Below are positions 41,647 through 50,532 of a stretch of DNA of 64,000 nt, piece by piece. The notes beneath the pieces are model-generated. The model worked only from the letters and a program-made list of their open reading frames with translations. It was not told the DNA's origin and did no database searches. The position numbers and the translations under genes are program-made. The stretch is from Ruminococcaceae bacterium UBA4871. Lineage in GTDB: Bacteria > Bacillota > Clostridia > Oscillospirales > Acutalibacteraceae. The stretch spans positions 18,223-82,222 of the forward strand of contig DHDR01000032.1 of assembly GCA_002399445.1 (NCBI GenBank), in the 5' to 3' direction. The first letter of the stretch is position 1. The number at the start of each line of letters is the position of its first letter.

Positions 41647-44052
41647 CTATTTTTTTGGCAGGCTGGGAAACTTTTTTCTGCGCCAGCGGCCAGTGGTATC
41701 CGTCGCATACAAATAACCGCCCAGCAATGCAAAACTGACGCAGGTGACCGCTATGCCGGCTTTCAAACCGGGTGTGCGATATTGAAACCGGATAGTCGCT
41801 TTGCCGGCAGGTACTTGAACGGCCATGAACCCAACGTTGACCTTTAAAATTTTTGCTGGCGTACCGTTAACAGCAGCACTCCAGCCGCTTTCCCACGGAA
41901 CACTGAAAAACAGAAGCCGCTTTTTGCTGGATTCTGCGGTAGCAGTAAATCCTTTTGTGTCAGTCGTAAAAGAGGTGCAAGCGGTCGCTGCACGTTCTTT
42001 GCAGTCATTGAAGTAGCTTTCTTCCGAAAAATCCTGTGAGTCGATTTCCTCGCAGTGTGTGAGTGTGGTTTTTGCAGCGGACAGGTCCTTGTCTTCCACG
42101 ACCAGTGCTTTCAGCAAGGCGAGGCTGCGGTCAGCTTCCGGAAGCGTATTGTATTCGGTGCGGCTGATATATTGGTCATAACTAAATCCCATGGGGATAA
42201 AATATTCATTCTGATAAATTTTGCTGCCATTTTGTTCCCCAAAGTAGGTCCATCCGGGCATGCGTGTTTTGGATGTGCCGGGATCAACAAAATCCTGTCC
42301 ATGGTTGATTGGATCAAAAAGCCATTGACAGCTCAAAAGTCCGCGGATTGCATAAACATCGACGCTGGGGCGGCTGCCGACATCTCTGGTAACGCCAATC
42401 GTTGGGTAAAATTCCATAATAGAGCCGGGTACAATGCTGTGAAAAGCCTGAATTGTCGGACGTTTCCAGAACATAGGAAGATTGTCCATGCCGTCATAGA
42501 CATCAATGCGGCAGAATTGTCTGCCGTCGCTGGGTAAGTGAATATCAGCACCATTATTCAGTGCATAAGGGATAATTTCACGGTGCGTGTTGTCACTTTG
42601 TGTCTTGCCGGTAGTAATATAAAACAGGCTGTAAACAACTGCGATTACGGCAACACCACCGGTCGCCATACGCAGGAACAGCTTTTTATGGTACCGGTAA
42701 TATTTGAATATAATAATCAGCAAAAGCAGACTGACCAATGCGATTGCCACATAAGCCCAAAAACGAGTCGGATACTTTTCAAGGCCGTAAAAGACAGTCT
42801 GCTTGCCGCTGGCACTGTCCGTTGTAATCGTTGGCATCAAACCAATTGACAGGCCAATGATCAGTGTAATTGCCAGTGTCCAGCGGATTGCGCGTCCCCA
42901 GTCTACATCTTCCCGCTGCAGGCAGGCAACGGTTGCTAAGCTCATCATCAAAGTAAGCATGTAGTACCAACGGGCATAGTAAGAGGCATTGAAAAGCTGG
43001 AAAGCACTGTTCAGAATGGGTACCAGTGCCATGGTAAACAAAATCGTCAGCAGAGTCTTATACCAATGTTTGCTGCGGGACTGCAAAGTGGCGATAACGC
43101 CGCTCATACTAAATAATGGAAGCCATGCCCCCAGAGAAGCCCACTGACTGTTGCTGTCCGGCGTAAAATTAGCACGGGCGGGCAGGTCCGGCGGAAAGAA
43201 GAAACAACTCAAAATATGGATATAACGCTGATTGCTGTCATAAAGCAGTGCGTTCCATCCGTTGCTTGGATTGTTAATGCGGTTATTCTGTGTAATGGCA
43301 TACAATGTGGGCAGCAATAGGACAAAAGAGCAAGCCACGCCAAGTATTGCTTCTATCCAGAGCAGACCGAAGTCTTTTTTGCTGATTTTCATGTATTCCG
43401 AGTCATGGGAGAAGAAATGCACCAGCCAGTAGAGAATGACAAATACAACTTGTCCCACAAAGAAGTAATAGTTGACGGTGCAGCAAATGAATGTACACAG
43501 CGCAAATGCACCGCGTCGCCGATGATACATATATTCATCCATTGCCCACAGGAACAGCGGAAAGAAAATAATGGCTTCGTGGAAATGGTTGAAGAAGATA
43601 TTATAGACGGAAAAACCTGAAAAAGCATACAGCATGCCGCCCAAAACGGCCAAATCTCCGTTACGGCAGTAACGGCGCAGATAGATGGTGCCGGTCATGC
43701 AGGCACAACCGAATTTTAGGATATACAGCGGGCCCATCAAATAGGGCACCGCTGCGCTGGGGAACGGGATAGTCAGCCAGAAAAAAGGGCTGCCCAAAAG
43801 GTAAAAGGAATAGGATCCCACAAAATTAGCGCCAAGATCCGTCGTCCAGCTCCAGCGCCAGTTTCCACTGCGGATTGCATCGTGGCACATTTGGTAAAAT
43901 GGGACTTGCTGAACATTGAAATCTCCATAAAAGAGAAAATACCCTTTATCATAAATTATAAAAGGAATGAAAATAACTGCTGCAGTGGCCATTCCTAGCA
44001 ATAGCGCCCGTAGGATATCGTTCCGCTTTTCAGGCATCTGTAACCGTTCCAA
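41647..44052 (-). CDS. YfhO-family (GT-C type) membrane protein
   Basis: An 801-residue protein with about 13 membrane segments and a soluble beta-rich region near the C-terminus (about residues 490-760), then one last span. Early GDFNVQQVPFYQM and NWRWSWTTDLGANFVGSYSFY are typical of YfhO proteins, which in Firmicutes glycosylate lipoteichoic acid or otherwise move sugars across the membrane. The start chosen is TTG 44052, seven bases after GGAGG; ATG 44037 is the alternative. The sugar moved is unknown. Confidence 0.88.
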   Translation of the reverse strand: MERLQMPEKRNDILRALLLGMATAAVIFIPFIIYDKGYFLFYGDFNVQQVPFYQMCHDAIRSGNWRWSWTTDLGANFVGSYSFYLLGSPFFWLTIPFPSAAVPYLMGPLYILKFGCACMTGTIYLRRYCRNGDLAVLGGMLYAFSGFSVYNIFFNHFHEAIIFFPLFLWAMDEYMYHRRRGAFALCTFICCTVNYYFFVGQVVFVILYWLVHFFSHDSEYMKISKKDFGLLWIEAILGVACSFVLLLPTLYAITQNNRINNPSNGWNALLYDSNQRYIHILSCFFFPPDLPARANFTPDSNSQWASLGAWLPLFSMSGVIATLQSRSKHWYKTLLTILFTMALVPILNSAFQLFNASYYARWYYMLTLMMSLATVACLQREDVDWGRAIRWTLAITLIIGLSIGLMPTITTDSASGKQTVFYGLEKYPTRFWAYVAIALVSLLLLIIIFKYYRYHKKLFLRMATGGVAVIAVVYSLFYITTGKTQSDNTHREIIPYALNNGADIHLPSDGRQFCRIDVYDGMDNLPMFWKRPTIQAFHSIVPGSIMEFYPTIGVTRDVGSRPSVDVYAIRGLLSCQWLFDPINHGQDFVDPGTSKTRMPGWTYFGEQNGSKIYQNEYFIPMGFSYDQYISRTEYNTLPEADRSLALLKALVVEDKDLSAAKTTLTHCEEIDSQDFSEESYFNDCKERAATACTSFTTDTKGFTATAESSKKRLLFFSVPWESGWSAAVNGTPAKILKVNVGFMAVQVPAGKATIRFQYRTPGLKAGIAVTCVSFALLGGYLYATDTTGRWRRKKFPSLPKK

Positions 44053-44432
44053 GGCCTCACCTCCAGTATATGTCCCTTATTATAGCACATCCATGGTTTG
44101 GCACAATGCAGTTTTGACGAACAGATGCAACTTTTTAAGGCACTCAGAAAGGCAGTCCGATTTTTAAATGATATTGTGCAAATTGTGGGAATCTCAATTT
44201 CCTAAAAAATTTTTTAAAATCATGTAATTCTTTCTCTAAACTGCCCATCATGAAAAAGAAACAGACCGCCTTTTTTCTCAAATTACACAGGAAATGACAA
44301 ATATTGTCTGTCTAAAGAAGAAAATTTACTTTTAATTTTCTTCTTTAGAATATAATGTATCTGCTTTTTGGGTATACTATTATGAATAAGGTGTAAAAAC
44401 TGTCAGAAAACCAATTATGAAGGGCTGATGTT
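44053..44432. promoter_or_regulatory. Divergent control region with a 16-bp perfect inverted repeat
   Basis: The 380-bp gap between the YfhO-type gene and the LCP gene has no gene. TCTAAAGAAGAAAATT (44311-44326) is repeated in reverse complement at 44334-44349 with a seven-base gap. TATAAT follows at 44351-44356 and TATACT at 44373-44378, the latter a likely -10 for the LCP gene. Confidence 0.6.
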
Positions 44433-45755
44433 GTGAAAAAGAGAAAGCAGCCTCCTTTGGCAAGGAAATATATTATTCGCAATGTCCTGATTTTGGTGCT
44501 AAGTATCTTGGTATTGGTGGCAGGTTCCGGCTGTATTTATGTGGACAGTTTAATTGGACACGGAAATTTTGTGGACGGTTCAGAGGGAACCAGCATGCCA
44601 ATTACGCCCAGCACAATAGATTCCGGAACGACATTTAATTCCGCAGGTGCCAATCAAATCAATGGTATGCTAAAGGACGAAGCCATTACCAACATCTTGG
44701 TGTTGGGAATTGATGATTATCAGAAAGATGATCCCATTGGGCGGTCAGACAGCATGATGATTATCAGCTTGGATAATCGTCATAAAAAGCTGAAATTGAC
44801 TTCTTTTATGCGTGACATCTACTTGGCTATTCCCGATCATGGTTCCAATAAAATCAATGCTGCTTATCATTTTGGTGCCTATGATGCCGTGAAAGATGGA
44901 AAAGCGAAGGCCGGTGACTTAGTCAGTGTAAATGCAGGCGCGCAGCTCTGCATCAAAACAGTGGAACTCAACTTTGGCATGAATATTGACCGATATGTTG
45001 TAGTAAAAAATTCAGCTTTTGATGATGTAATTGGCATTTTGGGTGGCGTGGATGTCAATCTGACAGCAAAAGAAGCTGCACTGATCAACAAAAATTCCGG
45101 TGCAGGAGCTACCTTGGAACTCAAAAACGGCGTGCAGCATTTGGATGGTGCACAGGCACATTATTATGGCCGCATCCGGCAGGAAGGTTTCGACCAATAT
45201 GGGAACAATATCACCGTTCCCAATGTGTATGGACATTATGGCGACAGAGGCCGTGCAGAGCGGCAGCGTGCGGTGGTTACGTCTCTGGTAGATAAATTTA
45301 AGGTGAGCAATCTGGCCACGATCTCTAAACTGGCTTCCGGTATTCTGCCGAAAGTGATCACCAATTTTACGCGAAATGAAATTTACAGTTTACTTCCGCA
45401 GTCCCTGACGATGATGAATTATCCCATCAAACAAAATCAAATACCAGCAGAGGGCAATTACACCACACCAAACATTGACATTGGCGGTACACCAGCTTCG
45501 GTTATGCAGATTACGGATAATCAAAAAGTAGTGAAAGATGCACTGACATTTATTTATGAAGGGGATAAACCCGATGTTTCCCATATTGGCTTGGCTGTTA
45601 GCAGCCGTGCTGGCACCAGTTCCAATGGAAACATCAATTCTATCGATTCTAATTCTGTTTCTTCTGACGCATCCTCTGAATATCAAACAGATACAGATAC
45701 AACAGGTACAGGTGATTCCAATGTGAATTCTACTGAAAATGATTCTGGGAACTAA
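44433..45755 (+). CDS. LytR-CpsA-Psr (LCP) family cell-wall ligase
   Basis: A 440-residue membrane-anchored enzyme. After a short basic N-terminus there is one span (about residues 14-36), then the LCP domain from about 85 to 330 with NILVLGIDDYQKDDPIGRSD, SFMRDIYLAIPDHGSNKINAA-like residues, and GRIRQEGFD, holding the acidic and Arg residues that bind the polyprenyl pyrophosphate. The C-terminal 50 residues are Ser/Asn/Thr-rich and disordered. LCP enzymes attach wall teichoic acids or capsule to peptidoglycan. GTG start. Confidence 0.93.
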   Translation: MKKRKQPPLARKYIIRNVLILVLSILVLVAGSGCIYVDSLIGHGNFVDGSEGTSMPITPSTIDSGTTFNSAGANQINGMLKDEAITNILVLGIDDYQKDDPIGRSDSMMIISLDNRHKKLKLTSFMRDIYLAIPDHGSNKINAAYHFGAYDAVKDGKAKAGDLVSVNAGAQLCIKTVELNFGMNIDRYVVVKNSAFDDVIGILGGVDVNLTAKEAALINKNSGAGATLELKNGVQHLDGAQAHYYGRIRQEGFDQYGNNITVPNVYGHYGDRGRAERQRAVVTSLVDKFKVSNLATISKLASGILPKVITNFTRNEIYSLLPQSLTMMNYPIKQNQIPAEGNYTTPNIDIGGTPASVMQITDNQKVVKDALTFIYEGDKPDVSHIGLAVSSRAGTSSNGNINSIDSNSVSSDASSEYQTDTDTTGTGDSNVNSTENDSGN

Positions 45756-45768
45756 TCATACAGTTCTA

Positions 45769-45808
45769 GTTGCTGCAGGGTGGTGAACCAACCGCTCTGC
45801 AGCATTTT
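45769..45808 (+). terminator. Terminator after the LCP gene
   Basis: TTGCTGCAG pairs with CTGCAGCA after a G+C loop region, followed by TTTTT. Confidence 0.8.
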
Positions 45809-45888
45809 TATGTGATCATGTAAATAAAGGGAGATTTTTCGTTTTCGGTGATTTTCGATTTATATTGGAGAAAAGGAAGTGTATCTTT

Positions 45889-47169
45889 ATGACAGAAACA
45901 CCGCTCTATACGGCACTGCAAAAGCACCGAGCCAAACAAATGGCGCCGTTTCATACGCCAGGGCATAAATGTGCGCCGGGTGCTCTGCCGGAAGATTTGC
46001 TGAAGTTAGATTATACAGAGCTGCCGGATACGGACAGCCTTTTTGAAGCATCCGGACCGATTCGTAAAGCAGAACAGGCTGCTGCTGCCCTTTTTGGTGC
46101 TAAACGGACCCTTTTTTCTGCAGGCGGCTGTTCCCTGTGTATTCAGGCAATGCTGCGGCTGGCTTGTCCAACCGGCGGGACGGTGCTGTGTGCTCGGAAT
46201 GCGCACCGGACTGCTGTGAATGCAATGGCTTTGCTGGGACTCCGCCCGCTTTGGGCAATGCCTAAAGATATACTAAATGTACTAAAAAATAATACAAATA
46301 GTATAAATGCGTGTTATGTAACCAGTCCGGACTATTATGGCAGACTGCTGGATATTCCGGCACTGTCAGAGTCGTGCCGGAAGCGTCATATTCCGCTGCT
46401 GGTTGACAATGCTCATGGTGCGCATCTGGCATTCACTCATCCGGACTTGCATCCCCTGCATCTGGGTGCAAGCATGACTGCGGACAGTGCCCACAAGACC
46501 ATGAATGTGCTGACTGGCGGTGCATGGCTGCAGATTGGTGAGGCAGACTATGTAAAAGACGCAAAAGCAGCAATGCGCCTGTTCGGCTCGACTAGTCCGT
46601 CTTATCCGATTATGGCAAGTTTAGACCTCGCTCGTGCCTTTGCACAAGAGCATGCAGAAGCATTTGTCCGCGTGCAGGAACAGGTTCTGCGTCTGTCCAA
46701 AACAGCAAAGGAACACGGAGTTACCAATGTCAGTGATGATCCGACTCGTCTTTCCCTGCGGACTTCCGACATTGGTTTAAGCGGCGCGGAAGCAGCGGAA
46801 ATTTTCCGAAAAAATGGTGTGGAACCGGAAATGGCGGATGGCGGATTTGTTGTGCTGATCTGTACACCTTGGAATACGGAAGAGGATTATGCCCGTGCTC
46901 GAAAAGCAATTTCGGCGCTTCCAGTCAGCAGGCCGCTCCCCACAGCTCATGAACTTCCCGGGCTGCCGCCCGTGCGTGTTCCGCTGCGGCAAGCCGTATT
47001 TGCACCGTCCCATGCAGTCCCGCTGCGGCAGGCAGTCGGCTGCATTGCTGCAGAAGCGGCTTGTCCATGTCCACCAGGAATTCCGGTGGTTATGCCGGGG
47101 GAAGAAGTGACGGGAGAAGCGGCCAGATTCCTTGCCGGGTATGGTTTTTTTTCTTTGCATGTGTTATAA
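45889..47169 (+). CDS. Orn/Lys/Arg decarboxylase-fold PLP enzyme (YaaO-like)
   Basis: A 426-residue PLP enzyme of the Orn/Lys/Arg decarboxylase class. It starts PFHTPGHK, the class signature, and the PLP lysine is in TADSAHKTMNVLTGGAW. It is shorter than the 700-residue E. coli decarboxylases, like the Bacillus YaaO/SpeA type. The substrate (arginine, lysine or ornithine) cannot be read from the sequence. ATG 45889 follows AAAGGAAG. As in Bacillus, where yaaO lies just before tmk-yaaQ, it precedes darA. Confidence 0.85.
   Translation: MTETPLYTALQKHRAKQMAPFHTPGHKCAPGALPEDLLKLDYTELPDTDSLFEASGPIRKAEQAAAALFGAKRTLFSAGGCSLCIQAMLRLACPTGGTVLCARNAHRTAVNAMALLGLRPLWAMPKDILNVLKNNTNSINACYVTSPDYYGRLLDIPALSESCRKRHIPLLVDNAHGAHLAFTHPDLHPLHLGASMTADSAHKTMNVLTGGAWLQIGEADYVKDAKAAMRLFGSTSPSYPIMASLDLARAFAQEHAEAFVRVQEQVLRLSKTAKEHGVTNVSDDPTRLSLRTSDIGLSGAEAAEIFRKNGVEPEMADGGFVVLICTPWNTEEDYARARKAISALPVSRPLPTAHELPGLPPVRVPLRQAVFAPSHAVPLRQAVGCIAAEAACPCPPGIPVVMPGEEVTGEAARFLAGYGFFSLHVL
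47161..47169 (+). promoter_or_regulatory. Extended -10 promoter before darA
   Basis: TGTTATAAT is a perfect extended -10 at the very end of the decarboxylase gene, about 105 bases before darA; the -35 position is weak. A hairpin TCCAGCCG/CGGCTGGA (47192-47199, 47218-47225) follows in the leader. Confidence 0.5.
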
Positions 47170-47275
47170 TGCAGACAAGAATCCAGAATAATTCCAGCCG
47201 GAAGTTTGCTGGTTTTTTCGGCTGGATGGTGCATACTTTCCCATGAAGCGGAAAACAGGCAGGAGGAATCTCTGT

Positions 47276-47599
47276 ATGAAACTGGTATTTGCAATTGTAG
47301 GAAATGATGATGCTCCATTGGTGAATAGCAGTCTGACCAAAGCGGGTTTTCAAGTCACCAAACTGGCCACGACAGGTGGTTTCTTGAGAGCAGGTAATAC
47401 AACTTTTATTATTGGAACAGACGATGAAAAAGTCGATCAGGTTTTGAATCTTCTGCGAAAGCAGTGCAGCCGCCGCACACAGATGATACCCAATACGGCA
47501 ACAATGGACGGCGCGATGTATTCTTCTTATCCAATCGAAGTGACTGTCGGCGGTGCGACGGTGTTTGTGCTGAATGTTGACCGTTTTGAGAAACTATGA
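47276..47599 (+). CDS. darA: Cyclic-di-AMP receptor DarA (PstA/YaaQ)
   Basis: A 107-residue PII-like protein that binds cyclic di-AMP in Firmicutes. Marks are MKLVFAIVGNDDA, KLATTGGFLRAGNTTFIIG and the C-terminal GGATVFVLNVDRFEKL. ATG 47276 follows AGGAGG. Its stop overlaps the holB start (ATGA). Its place before holB is conserved in Firmicutes. Confidence 0.95.
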   Translation: MKLVFAIVGNDDAPLVNSSLTKAGFQVTKLATTGGFLRAGNTTFIIGTDDEKVDQVLNLLRKQCSRRTQMIPNTATMDGAMYSSYPIEVTVGGATVFVLNVDRFEKL

Positions 47600-48459
47600 A
47601 ATTGCAGATACCAGAGACAATGTGTCCGCCCTCCGCGCGGGCAGCACTGCTTTCTGCCTATGATACGGAAAGAATCCCACACGCGCTGATTTTGGAGGGC
47701 GCAGCAGAGCAGACATTGATGCTGGCGAAATGGCTGGCACAGGCGGCGGTTTGTACTTCCCCGGAAAAGCGCCCATGCGGGAACTGCTCCGGCTGCATAA
47801 AAGCAAAAGCAGGCAGCCACCCGGATATTACACTGGCGGGCGGCGGAGAAACAAGCCGCTCTTTTCACAAGGAAGAGATTGAAGAACTGCGCCGGAATGT
47901 TTATGTGCGGCCAAACGAAGCAGCGTGCAGAGTCTTTGTGCTGGAAAATGCGCAGAATTTGTCTCAGCAGGCACAAAATGCCCTGCTGAAAGTTTTGGAG
48001 GAGCCGCCGGCTTCCGTCCAGTTTTTGTTGACCTGCAACCGTTCCTCCTCTTTGCTGCCCACCGTGCGCAGCCGTGCACAGATTTACAGATTAGATACTA
48101 CGCAGCTTCCACAGGATGATGGCCTCACCTCTCAAATTGCACAGGCTTTGTGTAATCCAAAGGAGAGTGCCTTGTTATATTTGACAGCACCGTTAACAAA
48201 AGACCGTGTTCGGTTACGGACAGAATTAGACAAACTAATCTTAATTTTCCGGGATGCGTTAATGTTTCGCTACGGCGGAACACCTATCTCTGGGGAAGAA
48301 GACGCAGTGCGGATGTTGGTACAGACACTTACGCGTACGCAGCTTTACCAAATCACACAAACTGTACGGAAAATGCGGAGTTATGTAGAGCGTAATGTTA
48401 ATATGACACTTTTGGTAACGGATTTGTGTGCAAAACTGCGCAGCGAGGCTGGCAGATGA
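47596..48459 (+). CDS. holB: DNA polymerase III delta' subunit
   Basis: A clamp-loader subunit of 287 residues. It has the zinc-binding CGNCSGCIKAKAGSHPD module, the FVLENAQNLSQQAQNALLKVLEEPP sequence typical of DnaX-like AAA+ proteins (given here in overlapping parts around residues 114-138) and VRSRAQIYRL. The Walker A loop is degraded (LEGAAEQTLMLA), as expected for the non-ATP-binding delta' rather than DnaX. It is joined to darA by a four-base overlap. Confidence 0.92.
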   Translation: MKLQIPETMCPPSARAALLSAYDTERIPHALILEGAAEQTLMLAKWLAQAAVCTSPEKRPCGNCSGCIKAKAGSHPDITLAGGGETSRSFHKEEIEELRRNVYVRPNEAACRVFVLENAQNLSQQAQNALLKVLEEPPASVQFLLTCNRSSSLLPTVRSRAQIYRLDTTQLPQDDGLTSQIAQALCNPKESALLYLTAPLTKDRVRLRTELDKLILIFRDALMFRYGGTPISGEEDAVRMLVQTLTRTQLYQITQTVRKMRSYVERNVNMTLLVTDLCAKLRSEAGR

Positions 48460-48496
48460 CTTTTCAGGAGAATTTTGTCTCTATAAAGGAGGTATT

Positions 48497-49411
48497 ATGG
48501 CAGTCGTAATCGGAGTCCGTTTCAAAAATCTGGGGAAAATTTATTATTTTGACCCAGAGGGACAGAAAATAAAACCCACTGATCACGTGATTGTGGAAAC
48601 AGTTCGCGGAGTTGAGTGCGGAGAGGTTGCTATGCCAAACCGTGAAATTGCAGATGACCATATTTTGCAGCCGCTGAAGCCGGTTATCCGAGTTGCAACA
48701 GAAGAGGATATGAACAAGCTGGCAGATAATCATCGCAAAGAAATAGACGCGTTTGCAATTTGTCAGAAAAAGATTGCCGCTCATAAACTGGAAATGAAGT
48801 TAGTGGATGTCGAATATACGTTTGATAACTGTAAAATCCTGTTTTATTTCACAGCAGACGGCCGGGTTGACTTCCGCGAACTGGTAAAAGATTTGGCCAG
48901 TGTGTTTCGCACCCGCATTGAACTGCGGCAAATTGGTGTGCGTGATGAGGCAAAAATGTTAGGCGGGCTTGGTCTGTGCGGTCGGCCCTTTTGCTGCAGC
49001 CAGTTTTTATCCGGTTTCCAGCCGGTATCCATTAAAATGGCAAAAGAACAAGGCCTTTCTCTCAATCCGGTTAAAATTTCCGGAACTTGCGGCAGGCTGA
49101 TGTGTTGTCTGAAATATGAGCAGGAAGCCTATCAGGACCTGCAGCGGAATACACCAGCACAGGGGTCTTATGTGAGTACACCGGAGGGTAAGGGCACCGT
49201 TGTCGGAGTAAGCCTTTTGACAGGGGTGCTGCAGATCCATTTGGACAGTTCATCTCAGGATGCTGCCCCTATCAATTACAAAGTAAGCCAAGTGAAAGTG
49301 CTGCATGGTCCTGCTGCACGGGGGCGGCAGAAAATTCGGGATCGGAAACCGAAAACCGACGCCGAAAATTCAGAAAAATCGCCGGGTAATATTCGGAACA
49401 ATCCTAATTGA
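48497..49411 (+). CDS. ricT: PSP1-domain protein RicT (YaaT)
   Basis: A 304-residue PSP1-domain protein. In Bacillus RicT is part of the Ric (YaaT-YlbF-YmcA) complex, which carries [4Fe-4S] clusters and assists mRNA processing by RNase Y. Cys clusters GLCGRPFCCSQFL and GTCGRLMCCLKYE are kept and would hold iron-sulfur. AAAGGAGG lies before ATG 48497. It follows holB, as in Bacillus. Confidence 0.92.
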   Translation: MAVVIGVRFKNLGKIYYFDPEGQKIKPTDHVIVETVRGVECGEVAMPNREIADDHILQPLKPVIRVATEEDMNKLADNHRKEIDAFAICQKKIAAHKLEMKLVDVEYTFDNCKILFYFTADGRVDFRELVKDLASVFRTRIELRQIGVRDEAKMLGGLGLCGRPFCCSQFLSGFQPVSIKMAKEQGLSLNPVKISGTCGRLMCCLKYEQEAYQDLQRNTPAQGSYVSTPEGKGTVVGVSLLTGVLQIHLDSSSQDAAPINYKVSQVKVLHGPAARGRQKIRDRKPKTDAENSEKSPGNIRNNPN

Positions 49412-49505
49412 AATCATGGAAAATGTAGCTTATAGGAATTTATCCTTGCAATTCATATAAAGTATGATAAAATAATAACGGAATATTAAAATGGAGGTGT
49501 GTCAA

Positions 49506-49676
49506 ATGGCATACAAAATTGGGGACGAGTGCATTTCCTGTGGTGCATGTGCTTCTGAATGTCCTGTAAATGCAATTTCTGAGGGCGACGGCAAATACGA
49601 AATCAATCCTGATACCTGTATTTCCTGTGGTTCCTGCGCGGGCGTTTGCCCTGTTGGTGCTCCAAAAGAAGAGTAA
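49506..49676 (+). CDS. 2[4Fe-4S] ferredoxin
   Basis: A 56-residue clostridial ferredoxin with two cluster motifs, CISCGACASECP and CISCGSCAGVCP, each giving Cys-x2-Cys-x2-Cys-x3-Cys-Pro. It serves as low-potential electron carrier for pyruvate oxidation, hydrogenase and radical-SAM enzymes such as the nearby NrdG. GGAGGTG precedes the ATG. It is inserted into the holB-ricT-trmN6 block and has its own terminator, so it is probably its own highly expressed unit. Confidence 0.97.
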   Translation: MAYKIGDECISCGACASECPVNAISEGDGKYEINPDTCISCGSCAGVCPVGAPKEE

Positions 49677-49690
49677 TCTCTTTGAAAATG

Positions 49691-49723
49691 AAAAGCGGTG
49701 TGCCGTTGACACATCGCTTTTTT
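49691..49723 (+). terminator. Terminator after ferredoxin
   Basis: AAGCGGTGTG pairs with CACATCGCTT (one G-T pair), followed by TTTT. Confidence 0.85.
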
Positions 49724-49776
49724 CTTATAAAAGTTTAACTTCGTACCGTAAAATTTTTTAAAGGAGCGCTTTACCC

Positions 49777-50532
49777 ATGTATCTGCAGCCATCGGAGCAA
49801 TTGGAATCCATTGGTGGCGGTCACCGTATCATTGTCAGCATGGATCATACCTTTAATACAGACACAGTACTGCTGGCCAGCTATGCAATGCCGAAGCGCG
49901 GAGAACAGTGTGCAGAATTCGGTACGGGCTGTGGGATGATCTCACTGCTTTGGTGCAGCAGAAGTGCTCCCAAGGCTGTTTATGCGTTGGAAATTCAATC
50001 ACAGGCATGCAGCCAAGCGGAACGCAGTGCGGCGCTTAATGGATTCACACAGATGCATGTGCTTGAATATGACCTGCGCAGGTTGATACAGGAACCAGCT
50101 AAAGAGCTTCCGATACCAATCAATCTGGATCTTATTGCCTGCAACCCGCCATATAAACCGCTTGGCACTGGCATACAAAATCCACAGAAAAGCAAGGCCG
50201 CTTCCCGTCATGAAATTGGCTGTACTTTGGAACAGATTGCAGCAGCTGCTGCAAGGCTGCTGCGCTGGGGAGGACGTTTCACCTGCTGCCTGCGTCCCGA
50301 GCGGATGTCAGAAGCCTTTCAAATCTTTTCGGCGGCAGGCTTGGAACCCAAAAAAATGCGGCTCGTGCAGCACCGGCTTGAAAAAGCGCCATCCCTGTTT
50401 CTGCTGGAAACCCGGCGTGGAGGAAAACCCGGCTTGCTTGTTGAACCCGTGCTTTTACTGGAGAACAGCGTCGGCGCTTGTTCTGCAGAAATGAGGAACA
50501 TTTACGGTGATTATGGGGAGGAACAGAAATGA
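49777..50532 (+). CDS. tRNA1(Val) adenine-37 N6-methyltransferase-like protein (YabB/TrmN6)
   Basis: A 251-residue SAM-dependent methyltransferase. SAM-binding motif EFGTGCGMISLLW and catalytic NPPY in LIACNPPYKPLG identify an N6-adenine methylase of the TrmN6/YabB type. The target, tRNA1(Val) A37, is known for the E. coli enzyme and is inferred here. AAAGGAG precedes ATG. Overlaps rsmI by four bases (ATGA), the conserved yabB-yabC pairing. Confidence 0.87.
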   Translation: MYLQPSEQLESIGGGHRIIVSMDHTFNTDTVLLASYAMPKRGEQCAEFGTGCGMISLLWCSRSAPKAVYALEIQSQACSQAERSAALNGFTQMHVLEYDLRRLIQEPAKELPIPINLDLIACNPPYKPLGTGIQNPQKSKAASRHEIGCTLEQIAAAAARLLRWGGRFTCCLRPERMSEAFQIFSAAGLEPKKMRLVQHRLEKAPSLFLLETRRGGKPGLLVEPVLLLENSVGACSAEMRNIYGDYGEEQK

